Positions 34,876 to 45,252 of a stretch of DNA of 64,000 bases are shown here, in pieces. Each line of letters begins with the position of its first letter. Position 1 is the first letter of the stretch. The stretch covers positions 13,929,546-13,993,545 of the forward strand of contig NC_067485.1 of NCBI RefSeq assembly GCF_947179515.1, read 5' to 3'. The position numbers and the translations under genes were made by a program. Under the pieces are notes generated by a model. The model searched no databases. It saw only the letters and a program-made list of their open reading frames with translations, and was not told where the DNA came from. The stretch is from Apodemus sylvaticus (taxonomy: Eukaryota; Chordata; Mammalia; Rodentia; Muridae).

Positions 34876-35086
34876 GGGACTGGAGAGATGGCTCCAGTTA
34901 AGAGATAGCGGTTAAGAGCACTGACTGCCCTTCCGAAGGTCCTGAGTTCAAATCCCAGCAACCACATGATGGCTCACAACCATCCGTAATGAGACCTACT
35001 CCCTCTTCTGGGTTGTCTGAAGACAACTACAGTGTACTTACATATAATAAATAAATCTTTTTTTTAAAAAAAAGAGAGAAAAGAAA
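34876..35086 (+). mobile_element. SINE B2 with perfect 15-bp target-site duplication
   Basis: Near-consensus B2 with the tail 'aataaataaatctttt'. Flanks agaaagctgtcaggt occur at 34861-34875 and 35087-35101. The 5' Pol III promoter region carries a 14-base insertion (34895-34908) that repeats gttaagag and splits the A box. Confidence 0.98.
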
Positions 35087-35131
35087 AGAAAGCTGTCAGG
35101 TATAACTGTGCCTGAGAAGATTGGAAAACTC

Positions 35132-35262
35132 TTTTGAGTTTTAGACAGTATCTTGTAGCCAGGGCTGGCCTGGAAACTTCTATGGCTTTGAACTGGAGGT
35201 TCTTCTACCTCAGCCTGACAGGTCTGAGACTGAGGGTGCTGGACACCACACTCAGAAAATCT
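35132..35262 (-). mobile_element. Diverged B1
   Basis: 'tgtagccagggctggcctgg', 'tggctttgaactggaggttc' and 'ctgagggtgctggacaccac' are the reverse of B1. Confidence 0.7.
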
Positions 35263-35284
35263 GATTTTTCCTCATTACTCTAGG

Positions 35285-35398
35285 CTATATGCATGCATGC
35301 ATACATACATGCATGCATATATACACATGTATACATGTGTACATACATATAAACATGCATACATATACATATGTATACATGTGTACATACATACAGTC
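35285..35398. repeat. (CATG/CATA)n purine-pyrimidine alternating repeat
   Basis: Mostly strictly alternating ATGCATGC/ATACATAC sequence. Confidence 0.9.
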
Positions 35399-35411
35399 AC
35401 TTATTTTGGAA

Positions 35412-35561
35412 GACTAGCACATGCAAGATGGCGCAGCAGATAAAAGCACTTGCCACTAAGCCTGGCCACCTGAGTTCGAGGACCCATATGGTAGAAGAGA
35501 AACAGCTTATGCAAGTTGCCCTTTGACCTCCTTATGCACAGTCTGGCATGTCCCCTCTCCA

Positions 35562-35596
<35 letters not shown>

Positions 35597-35600
35597 CATA
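35412..35600 (+). mobile_element. tRNA-derived SINE of B2/B3 type with (CA)n tail
   Basis: 'gatggcgcagcagataaaag', 'gcacttgccactaagcctgg', 'cctgagttcgaggaccca' and 'gcaagttgccctttgacctc' then (CA)n. A related copy lies at 51406-51592. Confidence 0.75.
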
Positions 35601-35952
35601 GACGTGGATAAACAGATACATGTACTTTTCACAACTTTTTAAATGTGGAAGAAAAGAGGCAACAAAACTCTGTTACCTTGCTTCTGATTGTCACTGTCTT
35701 GAATGGCTTTCCAAGCTTTGCCAAAGCTGATCTATTTTGCTGTAAAGATAAGCATGGCCTGTACCTTGTTCTTCTATGATGAATGTTTCATGGCTTCTTC
35801 TGGTATGACCATGTGCTTTTTCACATGTCATTTTTATTGACTTTCAAGGAGTCCACAATTACATTGCTTCCTCCCTCCACAATATCCTTCCAACTTGTGG
35901 TCTTTGTCCTGACCAGCCAGTCTGTGTCAGTCCGAGTCTGGCTAAGGGGTAT

Positions 35953-35983
35953 GGCTGGCTGCCTGGCTGGCTGCCTGGCTGGC
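35953..35983. repeat. 12-bp minisatellite (GGCTGGCTGCCT)2.6
   Basis: Two perfect units and a partial. Confidence 0.95.
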
Positions 35984-36249
35984 ACACATGCTGTTACTTC
36001 TTCTAATCCTAAGTGAGGAAGGTGTGCGGGCACATGTGCACGCAAACTCTCAAATATCTTCATGGCAAAATGCTCTGGAAATACCCTCCCAGGAGATCTC
36101 AGGAGCTTTGATGAGGCATTTATTAACTATGGTTGTGTTTCTGGAGAGGGTGAAGGGACAGGACATGTGGTTTGTAGATAGCATCCACCAAGTAAACTCA
36201 AAAGAAATCTGGGAAAGTGAAGCTTCTAATCCATAGCAAAAACAGACTC

Positions 36250-36390
36250 ATACTCTGGCACAGTGATGCATGTCTAGAATTGCATCAGTGCAAAGGCTGG
36301 GGCAGTAAGGTGCAGATTAGAGGGAAATCCTGGGATACATAACAAACCTGAGACCAGCCTGGGCACACAAAGCAAGGCCCTGTGTCCAAA
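36250..36390 (+). mobile_element. Diverged B1-type SINE
   Basis: 'ctggcacagtgatgcatgtc', 'gagaccagcctgggcacaca', 'aaggccctgtgtccaaaac'. It is older than the B1 that follows and inserted into its tail. Confidence 0.65.
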
Positions 36391-36401
36391 ACTAAAACAG
36401 A

Positions 36402-36546
36402 GCCTTCAGTGGTGCACACCTCTAATCCCAGCACTTGGGAGGCAGAGGCAGGCAGATTTCTGAGTTTGAGGCCAGTCTGGTCTACAGAGTGAGTTTCAGG
36501 ACAGCCAGGGCTACACAGAGAAATCCTGTCTCAAAAAAAAAAAAAA
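36402..36546 (+). mobile_element. SINE B1 with target-site duplication
   Basis: Near-consensus B1 flanked by aaaactaaaacaga (36388-36401) and the same bases ending at 36561. It inserted in the A-rich tail of the older B1-like SINE. Confidence 0.95.
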
Positions 36547-36561
36547 AAAAACTAAAACAGA

Positions 36562-37179
36562 ACAGACCCTCTGCTCAAAACAGCTCCCTAAAGCTTTCCT
36601 TGTCTTTCCAAGGAAGTTCTCTGCCTTGGCAATCTCCTAAAAACAGTTGCTACTGCTTCCAACAGAACCTGAGGGAGAACCTCACCTCTGATGCTGTGGG
36701 AAAAAAGAGTCAAAATAAATAGAAGGAGATGTAGTTCTGGGCTTCAGTGAAAATTACCTAAGTGATAGACAGTGCTTCTCATGTACTCTGTATAGGATTA
36801 TAGCAGTGAGATTACATATGAGCCCAGTTTTAATGCCAAACCTGCAGAAAACACTAGGTTACACAAGAGACACAAACCTGAGGGTCCTGGGAGCTCTGCC
36901 TGTTCTTCTTGGTTGAATCTGCAAAGGAAACATATTTATGCATTCCCCTTAGCCTCCCAAACACGGCACTGAACAACCTTCTAATGACTCCATTTTGTTG
37001 AGATGTTGGGACTACATCTCACCTCCTCACTGTGTGTCACAGCTGTTAAACTTTAGTGTGTCTGTACCTGATGCAATAAGGCTTTCCTCAGCATTGACCA
37101 CATGTCTGTCCCCTAATGGACAATCAGAAATATAATTAATAGACACCTCCTAGATGAATTAAGACATATTAGTCACTCA
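36562..37179. other. Unique stretch
   Basis: Nothing recognised. Confidence 0.4.
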
Positions 37180-37303
37180 GCATGCTGGCACAGGTCCTGG
37201 AGCCCATCACTCAGGAGGAAGAGGTAGCTGGATCTCTGTGAGGCCAGCCTGCTCTAAATAACAAGCTCCAGGACAGTCAAGACTAAATAGAGAAACCCTG
37301 GAA
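37180..37303 (+). mobile_element. Diverged B1
   Basis: 'gatctctgtgaggccagcct', 'ctccaggacagtcaagacta', 'aatagagaaaccctgg'. Confidence 0.75.
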
Positions 37304-37398
37304 CAACATGAAGAAGAGGAGGATGAGCAGAGTGGGGAGGAATCGACCACTGAAATGAGCCTGGACTGGATGCCTAAGTCCTCCCAGTGGGAATTATA

Positions 37399-37577
37399 AG
37401 CTAGGCAGTGGTGGTGTACACTTTTAATGCCAGCACTTGGGAGGCAAAGGGAGGTGGATCTCTCTGAGATCCAGTCTGGTTTAGAGAGTGAGTTTCAAGA
37501 CATCCAGGACTACACAGAGAAACCCTGTCACAAAACAAAACAAAACAAAACAAAAAACAAAACAAAACAAAACAAAG
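37399..37577 (+). mobile_element. SINE B1 with (CAAAA)n tail
   Basis: 'ttttaatgccagcacttggg', 'gactacacagagaaaccctg', then a pentameric CAAAA tail from about 37530. Confidence 0.95.
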
Positions 37578-37736
37578 AAGGAAAAATGGTAACAGCGACC
37601 CCCAGTCTTCTTTATGCAGAAGATTTTACTTTATGCAGCAGATTTTATTTGGAGCTGATGTAGAGTCACCTATGATACTTTTTAAAATGTGAATTTCCTG
37701 ACCTACAACAATCTTGAAGACAGAGATCATAGTGGG

Positions 37737-38079
37737 TATCTTAGGGTTTTACTGCTATAAGCAGACACCATGAACAAGGCAAGTCTTACAAAGGACAACA
37801 TTTAATTGGGGCTGGCTTACAGGTTCACAGGTTCAGTCCATTATCATCAAGGTGGGAACATGGCAGCATCTAGGCAGGCATGGTGCAGGAGGAGCTGAGA
37901 GTTCTACATCTTCATCTGAAGACTGCTAGGAGAATACTGGATTCCAGGCAGCTAGGATGAGGATCTTATAGCTCACACCCACAGTGACACACTTACTCCA
38001 ACAAGACCAAACCTACTTCAATAGGGCCACACCTTCTAATGGTGCCAATCCCTGGGCCAAGCATATATAAACCATAACA
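37737..38079 (-). mobile_element. ORR1-type MaLR LTR with 5-bp target-site duplication
   Basis: The reverse strand starts TGTTATGGTTTATATATGC and ends close to CTAAGATA. The body has 'gggctggcttacaggttcac' and 'ccaggcagctaggatgagga'. gtggg flanks both sides (37732-37736 and 38080-38084), as expected for ERVL-MaLR. Solo LTR, no internal sequence. Confidence 0.92.
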
Positions 38080-38194
38080 GTGGGTATGTTTTGGCATCTT
38101 ATTCTTGAAGAACTACCCCCAAACCCCAAGTAAAGGTTATGCATCATGGACAACAGGCATCAGTATTTTGGGGCCTAAGATAGTTATGGCCTGG

Positions 38195-39010
38195 AGGAAT
38201 GTATTTTAGGTTCTAAAAGCCAACCATTTCCAACCAGACTTCTATACCCAGCAAAACTATCATAACTGAACGGAAAAAATAAAATATTCTGTATGAAAAA
38301 TAGATTATAGTGATGACCATGAAGCTGGGTCTACATAAGATACCTGAAGGAAGCCTTTATGCTGACAAAGAATAAACCCATCTGCAAGGCTAAAGGAAAG
38401 AATAAACCAAAAGAGATTAAGAGTCAAACAAGAAAGGACAAAGAAAACACTAAACACTACAGTAATCAGCAGGCTCCAATTCATATCTTTCTATCAGAAC
38501 TCTAAATGTTAAGTTTCAACTCCTCAATAAAGACATGGGCTTTATATTGATCAAAAACTAGAATCCTTCATTGTTTTTCATCCAAGAAATGCACCTCATC
38601 ATGACAGACAGACACTATCTTAGGGTGAAAGACTAGGGAAAGGATGCTCCAAGCCAGCAGGGAGAGGAAACAGATGTGCGTGTCACTGTTCAGATATCTG
38701 ACAAACAGACATCAAATGGAAATTACAACAGATAACTTAAGGTCACTACCTACTGATGAAGGAAACAACCAGCCAAGAAGATGCTACAATTCTAAACATG
38801 TACACATCACACAAAGGTGTGTCCAACTTCATAAAACAATACTCCTAGAGGCAAGTTCACAGATGAGCAGCAGCACAGCAGTAGAGAGAAACCTCAGTGT
38901 AACAGTTTCACTAATTGAAACATTGTCCCAACAAAACTACATAGGGATGACTTCATTAGATGACATAAAAGATTAAAAGTACTCAACAGGAGCCCAGGCA
39001 GCTACTGCCT
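38195..39010 (+). mobile_element. Old L1/HAL1-like fragment, part 1
   Basis: 'cttctatacccagcaaaact', 'aagaaatgcacctcatcatg' and 'acagacagacactatcttag' match L1/HAL1 sequence. Stops in all frames. It continues after a B1 insertion. Confidence 0.65.
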
Positions 39011-39045
39011 TTAACAGATTATGTAATAAGAAAGAAAGCAAACCT

Positions 39046-39203
39046 TTTTGTGTTTTTGTTCCTCAAGACAGGGTTTTTGTTTAGCCCTGGCTGTCCTATA
39101 ACTAGCTCTGTAGATCAGTCTGGCCTCAGAGTCACGGAGATCCATCTCCCTCTGCCTCCTGAGTCCAAGGATGAAAAGCATGAACCACGACTGCCCGGCT
39201 ACG
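39046..39203 (-). mobile_element. SINE B1 inserted in the L1/HAL1-like element
   Basis: Reverse B1 from 'cctcaagacagggtttttgt' to 'accacgactgcccggct'. L1-like sequence lies on both sides. Confidence 0.92.
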
Positions 39204-39455
39204 AAGCAAGTCCTAACACAGAAAAACGGGAAAAAACTGAAAGAATTCCAACAGCAAAACAACTCAAATCACTGGAGATTAAACAACCTGCTGCTGAGTG
39301 ATGAATGGGTCATTGAATAAAACCAAGAGAGAAATGTATAAAATACTAGAATCAGGGGGAAATGCAAAACCCACATACCCAAAATTATGGGATCTAGTGG
39401 AAGTGCTCCTAAGAGGGGCGTTCATGCCTATACATGCCTATATTTAGAAATTAGA
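39204..39455 (+). mobile_element. L1/HAL1-like fragment, part 2
   Basis: 'actggagattaaacaacctg', 'acatacccaaaattatggga' and 'gtgctcctaagaggggcgtt' match an L1 ORF2 stretch. Confidence 0.65.
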
Positions 39456-39457
39456 GG

Positions 39458-39690
39458 ACTGGAGCTGAAAGGGTGACTCAGCAGTTCAGAGTGTATGCTG
39501 CTCTCACAGAGGAATGTGGGTCACTTCCCAGCACCCACATCAAGCAGCTCATGACCACCTATGATTCCAGCTCCATGGAATCTGTTGTCCTCTTCTGGCC
39601 TCTTAGGTCAGCTGCAGTCATGAGCACATGCCCACACACAGATAAACATATACAAACGCAATGTAAGAAAGAAAGAGAAGGGGGGAGAGA
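39458..39690 (+). mobile_element. SINE B3 inserted in the L1/HAL1-like element
   Basis: 'gggtgactcagcagttcaga', 'cttcccagcacccacatcaa' and 'ttccagctccatggaatctg', then a CA-rich and GAAA tail. Confidence 0.8.
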
Positions 39691-39699
39691 GAGAAGATG

Positions 39700-39990
39700 A
39701 AGTCAGAGAATTCTCAAACAAATAACCTAATTAATGCGTACAAAAGCCCTGGAAAAAAAGAAAAACAAGTCAAAGCACGAATCAACAGACAGAAAAGAAA
39801 TCTTTAAGATCAGGCAAGAATGGAGAGCCGTGCAAAGAATCATCCAAAGACAAAGAAGACTATAAAATGCTTAGCTGCACCAAAAGAAAAAGAAAGAAGG
39901 CAAAATCAGTAAAACATAAAGATGAAGAAGGAGTCATTTCAGGAAATGCAAACGAAACCCAGCTTGTTAGGCCATAGTTTATAAATACTT
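39700..39990 (+). mobile_element. L1/HAL1-like fragment, part 3
   Basis: 'caaataacctaattaatgcg' and 'gatcaggcaagaatggagag' fit the next L1 ORF2 segment, which restores the order across the B3. Confidence 0.55.
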
Positions 39991-40044
39991 ATCCCACTAA
40001 ACCAGGGCACCCAGCAGCAACCGATGAGTTTCCAGATACACCAA

Positions 40045-40184
40045 AATCAAAGTGGGGAGTTCCAGTCCTGACTTCCTTTCGTGATGACCAGCAATGTGGA
40101 AGTGAGAGCTGAATAAAGCCTTTCCTCCCCAACTTGCTTCATGGTCATGATGTTTGTGCAGGAATACAAACCCTGGCTAAGACA
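40045..40184 (+). mobile_element. MT-type MaLR LTR 3' fragment
   Basis: 'agttccagtcctgacttcct', 'gatgaccagcaatgtggaag', 'agctgaataaagcctttcct' and 'cctggctaagaca' match the 3' end of the same LTR type seen in reverse at 59607-60000. It contains an AATAAA. Confidence 0.8.
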
Positions 40185-40475
40185 CTGAGAAAGTCTTAGG
40201 CCCTAAAGGGGTACCTATTGCTGTTGTTTTCTTAAGAGAACACGTTTTCAAACTGTCTTCTAAGGGTTTGTATTTATATTCATAGATTAGTGCTGCAGCC
40301 AAATTTTGTCAGAGAAGTGTCTCTTGCAGTGACTGGGCTGTAGTTAACACAGAGACTCATAACTGGCACTGAGAATTAAGTGGCTTTGAAATGCTCCATC
40401 CGAAACAGGGCATCCACATTATCTCCAAGGATAAGGGTTCATTACAAAGATAGGACAGAAAGGATGTGCAAGTCA

Positions 40476-40559
40476 GGGGAAGGGAAGGGAAGGGAAGGGA
40501 AGGGAAGGGAAGGGAAGGGAAGGGAAGGGAAGGGAAGGGAAGGGAAGGGAAGGGAAGGG
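40476..40559 (+). repeat. (GGGAA)n pentamer array
   Basis: About 16 perfect pentamers. All-purine. Confidence 0.98.
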
Positions 40560-41009
40560 TGTCAAGCAACACAGTCCTCCGGGGAACAAGACATGGCCTT
40601 CTTACTCACGAATTCACAGTGTGGCTCTGGAACTTACAAAAGACTGAGACCAGGAACAGTCCAGCATGGTTGGGGGAGGTCTCATAAGCCCCCAACCCCC
40701 TCTCTGAAATACTGTTGGTAGTCAATGGTTCCTCCCGGAGAGGGAGACAGTTTTCACCCACTGGTAGTTATCTGTGCTCCAATAAATAGATCAAAATCCT
40801 CCATCCATGGCCACGCAAGCAAGCGGTGGGTCGCAACAAATATATATATATACAAACTAAAGAATAAAAAACAGCAACAGTAATAAATATCTCAGGCAAG
40901 GCAAGAAGCCAGTCCACCCAAAGTAAACTAATTATTTCTGGTAAGTGAAGAATTAAAACTTTTTTTGTCTAGTTTTCTGTGATTTTGCTTTAACTTATTT
41001 TACTTTTAT
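40560..41009. other. Unique stretch
   Basis: Nothing beyond a short (AT)n near 40840. Confidence 0.4.
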
Positions 41010-41122
41010 TTTGTTTTTCTGAGACAAGGTCTCTTACAGTCAAAGCTGGCCTTGAACTCCCGATCAGCAGGCCTCGCCTTCCCAAGTGGTGAGATTATAG
41101 GTATATACCATTCTGCCTGACT
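41010..41122 (-). mobile_element. Diverged B1
   Basis: 'ctgagacaaggtctcttaca', 'aaagctggccttgaactccc', 'gtggtgagattataggtat'. Confidence 0.8.
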
Positions 41123-41279
41123 TTAGTCTTTTTCTAATGCTGTTGTAGGCAATGTTCTATTTTTTTATAGTCAACAAAGAAAACAAAAATGATAGGGAAG
41201 CTGGCATATTTTTAAAAGCATGGACGGAAGTGCCAAGCCTGCACCCAAGTGAGGCTGTTGGAAATCCAACAGAAAGCTG

Positions 41280-41425
41280 CAGCTGGCTTTGGTAGCTCAC
41301 ACTTGAAGACCGAGGCAGGAGGATGCAAAGGAGTCCTAAGTCAGACTTATTGACACAGTGAGCTCCAGGCCATTCAGGACAATGCAGTGAAGCCCTATCT
41401 CAAAAACAAAGCAAAACAAAACGCA
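41280..41425 (+). mobile_element. Diverged B1-type SINE
   Basis: 'gctggctttggtagctcaca', 'gaccgaggcaggaggatg', 'tgagctccaggccattcagg', 'gtgaagccctatctcaaaaa'. Confidence 0.75.
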
Positions 41426-41814
41426 GCTCACAAGAGGAAGGGAAGCTGGCGGTGAGGTGACTCACTCCCTACTTCAGGCTCCTCTCAGAGGCTGCTCTCC
41501 ACCCCACCCTCTCTGTAACTTTTTCGAGTTTATCAAAACCAACATCAGATCTTCTCTCCATGAGTAATTTGGGACAGAGGCCTACTCCGGAGTTCAACAA
41601 CTAAAACCCAGTCATCTTCAATAGGTTCTCTCTGCAACACAAAAGCTACTTACTAAAGGGCTGTTATGGACTGTCTATCTACTAACCTGTGAAATGTTAC
41701 ATGGGGAAAAAACCCTACCTAATAGGAGTAGAAATTAAATTCAATGAAATTTTAAGTATATGGTTTTGTTGGGTTTTCAAAATACACATAACAATGAAAT
41801 CACCACCATCCCTG
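41426..41814. other. Unique stretch
   Basis: Nothing recognised. Confidence 0.4.
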
Positions 41815-41969
41815 ACTGAAGACACAGCTTAATGTTTAGGAGCAAGTGTTCTTACAGAGCTGGGTTCTATTCCCAGCACTCACATGACAGCTCACAACCA
41901 TCTATAATTGCAGTCTCAGAGGATCCAACCGTCTTTTGACTTTGTACTGGGCACAACACACAGGTGGTA

Positions 41970-42009
<40 letters not shown>

Positions 42010-42075
42010 CATACAAAACATTCATATACTTGTACTCACAAAATAAATAAGTCTAAATTAAAAAATAAAAAAAGC
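41815..42075 (+). mobile_element. SINE B3 with (CA)n expansion
   Basis: 'tctattcccagcactcacat', 'gacagctcacaaccatctat', (CA)n at 41969-42007, and the 'aaataaataagtctaaa' tail. Confidence 0.85.
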
Positions 42076-42101
42076 CATCATCAATACTTAGAACATTTCT
42101 A

Positions 42102-42117
42102 CCCCCCCCCCCCCCCC
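42102..42117. repeat. C16 homopolymer
   Basis: Sixteen consecutive C. Confidence 0.97.
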
Positions 42118-42423
42118 AGAGTAGCCTGCCCGTTCTCAGAAGCTTCCACTGCCCGCACCAGGATCACTCTGGTTCTGATTCTAATTTGCATTCTAAGCAG
42201 TTTTAACTTTTGAACTCTGTGTAAAGTGGTGCATTGTGTACACTTCTATACATGTCTCTTGCTCAGTGCTATGTCAGAGTGCGGACAGACCTGTTCCTTC
42301 CACTTCGGAAGTGTTCTGGCAAATGAAAAGAGACAGCTTCGGGGCCATTTTGCTCTAACTTCCATCTGGAGAATACTAACTTTAAAACTATTACAAAGAC
42401 TGCTGTTAAAACATTCTTCTCAG

Positions 42424-42625
42424 CTAGGCAGCAGTGGCGCACACCTTTAGTCCCAGCATTCAAGAGGCAGAGGCAGATGGATCTCTTTGAGTTCCAGGCC
42501 AGCCTGGTCTAGAGAGTGAGTTCCAGGACAGCAAGGGCTACACAGAGAAACCCTTTCTCAAAAAACAAAAAACAAACAAAAACAACAAAACAACAAAAAC
42601 AAAACAAAAAGCAAGTAAACAAACA
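42424..42625 (+). mobile_element. SINE B1 with long CAAA-rich tail
   Basis: 'cacctttagtcccagcattc', 'gccagcctggtctagagagt' and 'ctacacagagaaaccctttc', followed by a ~70-bp A-rich tail. Confidence 0.95.
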
Positions 42626-42639
42626 AAAAACCTCCTTCT

Positions 42640-43320
42640 CTTTAATAGTAGACTTGCCTTTTAAAGGCATGAAATCATAATATGCCATGCACAACAGAGG
42701 ACCCAGAGGTCATTATGCTAAGAGAGATAAGTTGGATACACAACCGAAGTACACAACTTCACTTGTAAGACAGTGAACTTCACTTGTAAGACAGTGTGCT
42801 GTTAACCTGGAACAGCACAATGACAGTGAACAGAAAAGGGAGATGGAGACTTGAGAGATAAGTAGGTTCTAGAGATCTGGATAGCATCATGCTTATGCAT
42901 AATAATTAGAAAACAGTGAAGAAAAGGCTTTAAAAATAAGTGGAAACAATCCAGACAGCCATTCATTGATAAGACAGTATGTAAAATGTAGTATGTTTAT
43001 GGTAATAGAATATTATACAACAAGAGGAAGAAATGATGCCTTAGACAAGCTTTACAAGAAAGTGTCTTCAGTACCAAACTAACCACGGAAGACCACACAT
43101 TGACATGAAATGTCCAGAAAGAGAAAATCCCAAGAGACAGGAAATAGCCTGGTACTTCCTAAGGCGAGCCACCAGCTAACAATGTGTAAATCATTTTGTA
43201 TGTTTATATATTTTTTTTGGTTTTTGTTTTCTGAATTGACCTATGTTTTTCAATGGTTGTGGTGATGACCCATACACTTGTGAACATGCTGAAAGTGATG
43301 TGTCACAGATTCTAAATCAG
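42640..43320 (+). mobile_element. Old L1 3' fragments
   Basis: 'gaggtcattatgctaagaga', 'gtaatagaatattatacaac', 'acatgaaatgtccagaaaga' and 'tggttgtggtgatgaccc' resemble L1 ORF2-end and 3' UTR segments. Their order suggests more than one fragment or internal rearrangement. Confidence 0.5.
42755..42796. repeat. Perfect 21-bp tandem duplication
   Basis: Two identical adjacent 21-bp units (42755-42775 and 42776-42796), beginning aacttcacttg. Confidence 0.98.
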
Positions 43321-43385
43321 CAGCTTGCGTTGTATGCAAATGACACCCCAGGAAGCGGTCTTCAATTCCTTTTTAAGAAATCATG

Positions 43386-43500
43386 GGTGGACAGGCATGA
43401 TGACTTGTAATCTCTGAATTTGGGGTGACAAGCAGACAGGCTCAAGGCCCACCAAGCATACACATTGAGTTCTAGTCTATCCAGGACAGATTAGAAGTAT
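43386..43500 (+). mobile_element. Possible very old B1-type SINE
   Basis: 'gacaggcatgatgacttgta' and 'ttgagttctagtctatccag' weakly follow B1 order. Confidence 0.35.
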
Positions 43501-43869
43501 CAAGAGAACAGAAACAAAGTAATGTAAACAAACCTCTTCGTGGGTTTCCAGCCTGTTCTCTTGGCTACATAGCCATGAAAAGGCACTGAGTGGGCTCACC
43601 TCTACAGACTCTCCTGTCTGCTTTCTGAAATGGAATGGTCTTGCCAACCCGCTCACCACCAGCAACTCATGGGTGCTCGGGGGCTCATAGGCATCGATGT
43701 TTGGTACTGTCTTGCTATTGTAGATAGTTTCTAGGGAAAATGTGTGTGCTTTTGAACAAGCCAGAATTGTCTCTGCCTTTGGGTCAGGTTAAGACAGATG
43801 AACCAAGGTGCAGTCAGTTGGGGTAGGTATATAATTTCTTGTTTTCAATCAGAAGAACAAGATGTCAGA

Positions 43870-44715
43870 TTGTGTTCTTAATAATTGCTTTATGGGGGGT
43901 GTAATGCATGCACATCAAAAAGTACAAGTCTTAAGAGTATAGCTCATCAGTCTTCTCACTTAAGAGACCACCATTCAGACACACAGAGATCACGGCCGCC
44001 AAGTTCCTTTCAGTTCTTGGCCAACCATTCTCTAAGAGACAACTCTAGTCTCACATTTTCATCTCGTTCTCATTTTCTCTCTTCTACAGCTTCATAGGAT
44101 GGGATCATACAGCACACGTTCCTCTGAACAAGCCTTTTGTGAATCATCCCAGTCGTTTTAAGACCCATTCATGGCACACACATCTCTGCCCCACTCCTAT
44201 ATACCATGGCCTAACGTACAACTTTACCTGTAACTAGCTCTCTTCCAGCCCGCAGCTACTGCCTTACGCTCCTGAGCAGACACAATGTGATCCATCCCAG
44301 TAGGCATGTATCTGACATGGGGCATTTCCTGCAGGCAGGCGTGAATTACGATCACACCTCACTTCTAGACCAACATGAATCTCAGCAGATTTTTCCATTT
44401 TGGCCATTAGCATGACTGTGTATTACATAATTCCTCAGTAATTAAGCACATTGAAATCTTCTCTACGGCTTGTCTGCTTGCTAGCCATTCACAAAACTCC
44501 TTTTTGGTGAAGTGTCCAGAGCTGATGCTCCTGTCTCAGCTAAGTTGCTTGTCTTTTTCTTGTTGAGTTGAAAGAGTTCTTTACATGTTCTAACTTCTAG
44601 CTCCTATGTCAAGTGCGTGTAGTACAGATACTTCCTTCCAGTCTTTGGTTAACTGCGCATCTTCTGAATCATATCTTTTGATGGTGATCTTTATCTGGTT
44701 TGCTTTTGTCTGTTA
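43870..44715. mobile_element. Old mammalian L1 (L1M) fragments
   Basis: 'atgcacatcaaaaagtacaa', 'ttcataggatgggatcatac' and later 'gttgagttgaaagagttctt' then 'gtctttggttaactgcgc' resemble L1M 3' segments. Strand and subfamily are not assigned. Confidence 0.45.
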
Positions 44716-44751
44716 GGATGTTTTGCAATATTGGTGGGCTTTGTTGGTGTT

Positions 44752-44818
44752 TTGTTTTTGTTTTGAAACAGAGTTTCACCATATAGCTCAGACTGGCCTG
44801 GGTCTCTCTACATAGACC
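44752..44818 (-). mobile_element. B1, outer part 1 (interrupted)
   Basis: 'tgttttgaaacagagtttca', 'ccatatagctcagactggcc'. The rest of a reverse B1 appears at 45160-45252. Confidence 0.65.
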
Positions 44819-44857
44819 ATGCCAATCCTCCAGCACCATCCTTTCATGTGGCAAATT

Positions 44858-44985
44858 ATGTATATGTATGTGTATGTGTATATGTGTGTGTGTATATATA
44901 TATCTATGTGTATGTGTGTATATATGTGTGTGTATATATATATATTTGTATATGTGTGTATATATATTTATTTATGTATTTTGGG
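44858..44985. repeat. (TATG)n/(TA)n/(TGTA)n microsatellite
   Basis: Alternating TA/TG tetramers, at the A-rich tail side of a reverse B3. Confidence 0.95.
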
Positions 44986-45118
44986 TATTTTGCACACATG
45001 TATATCTGCATACCAGAGGACATCAGACATCAGACAGGTATGGGCTACCATGTGGGTGCTGGGAATTGAACTCAGGACCTTTTGGAAGAGCAGTGAGTGA
45101 TCTTAACCACTGAGCCAT

Positions 45119-45120
<2 letters not shown>
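44986..45120 (-). mobile_element. SINE B3 nested in B1
   Basis: 'accatgtgggtgctgggaat', 'tgaactcaggaccttttgg' and 'cttaaccactgagccatctc' are a reverse B3 head. It lies between two parts of one reverse B1. Confidence 0.9.

Positions 45121-45121
<1 letters not shown>

Positions 45122-45151
<30 letters not shown>
45122..45151. repeat. (TG)n microsatellite
   Basis: Pure GT, abutting the 5' end of the nested B3. Confidence 0.97.
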
Positions 45152-45153
<2 letters not shown>

Positions 45154-45159
45154 ACATAT

Positions 45160-45252
45160 ACAGACCAAGCTGGCCTCAAATTCACAGAAACTTATCTGCC
45201 TCTGTCTCTTCAATGCTGGAAATAAAGACATATGTCACTACTCCCAGCTCAC
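45160..45252 (-). mobile_element. B1, outer part 2
   Basis: 'agaccaagctggcctcaaat', 'cttatctgcctctgtctctt', 'catatgtcactactcccagc' continue the reverse B1. Confidence 0.8.

Noticed and set aside
35285..35398. Alternating purine-pyrimidine tract as a regulatory element
   Set aside because: It is a simple microsatellite. Z-DNA potential exists but nothing ties it to function.
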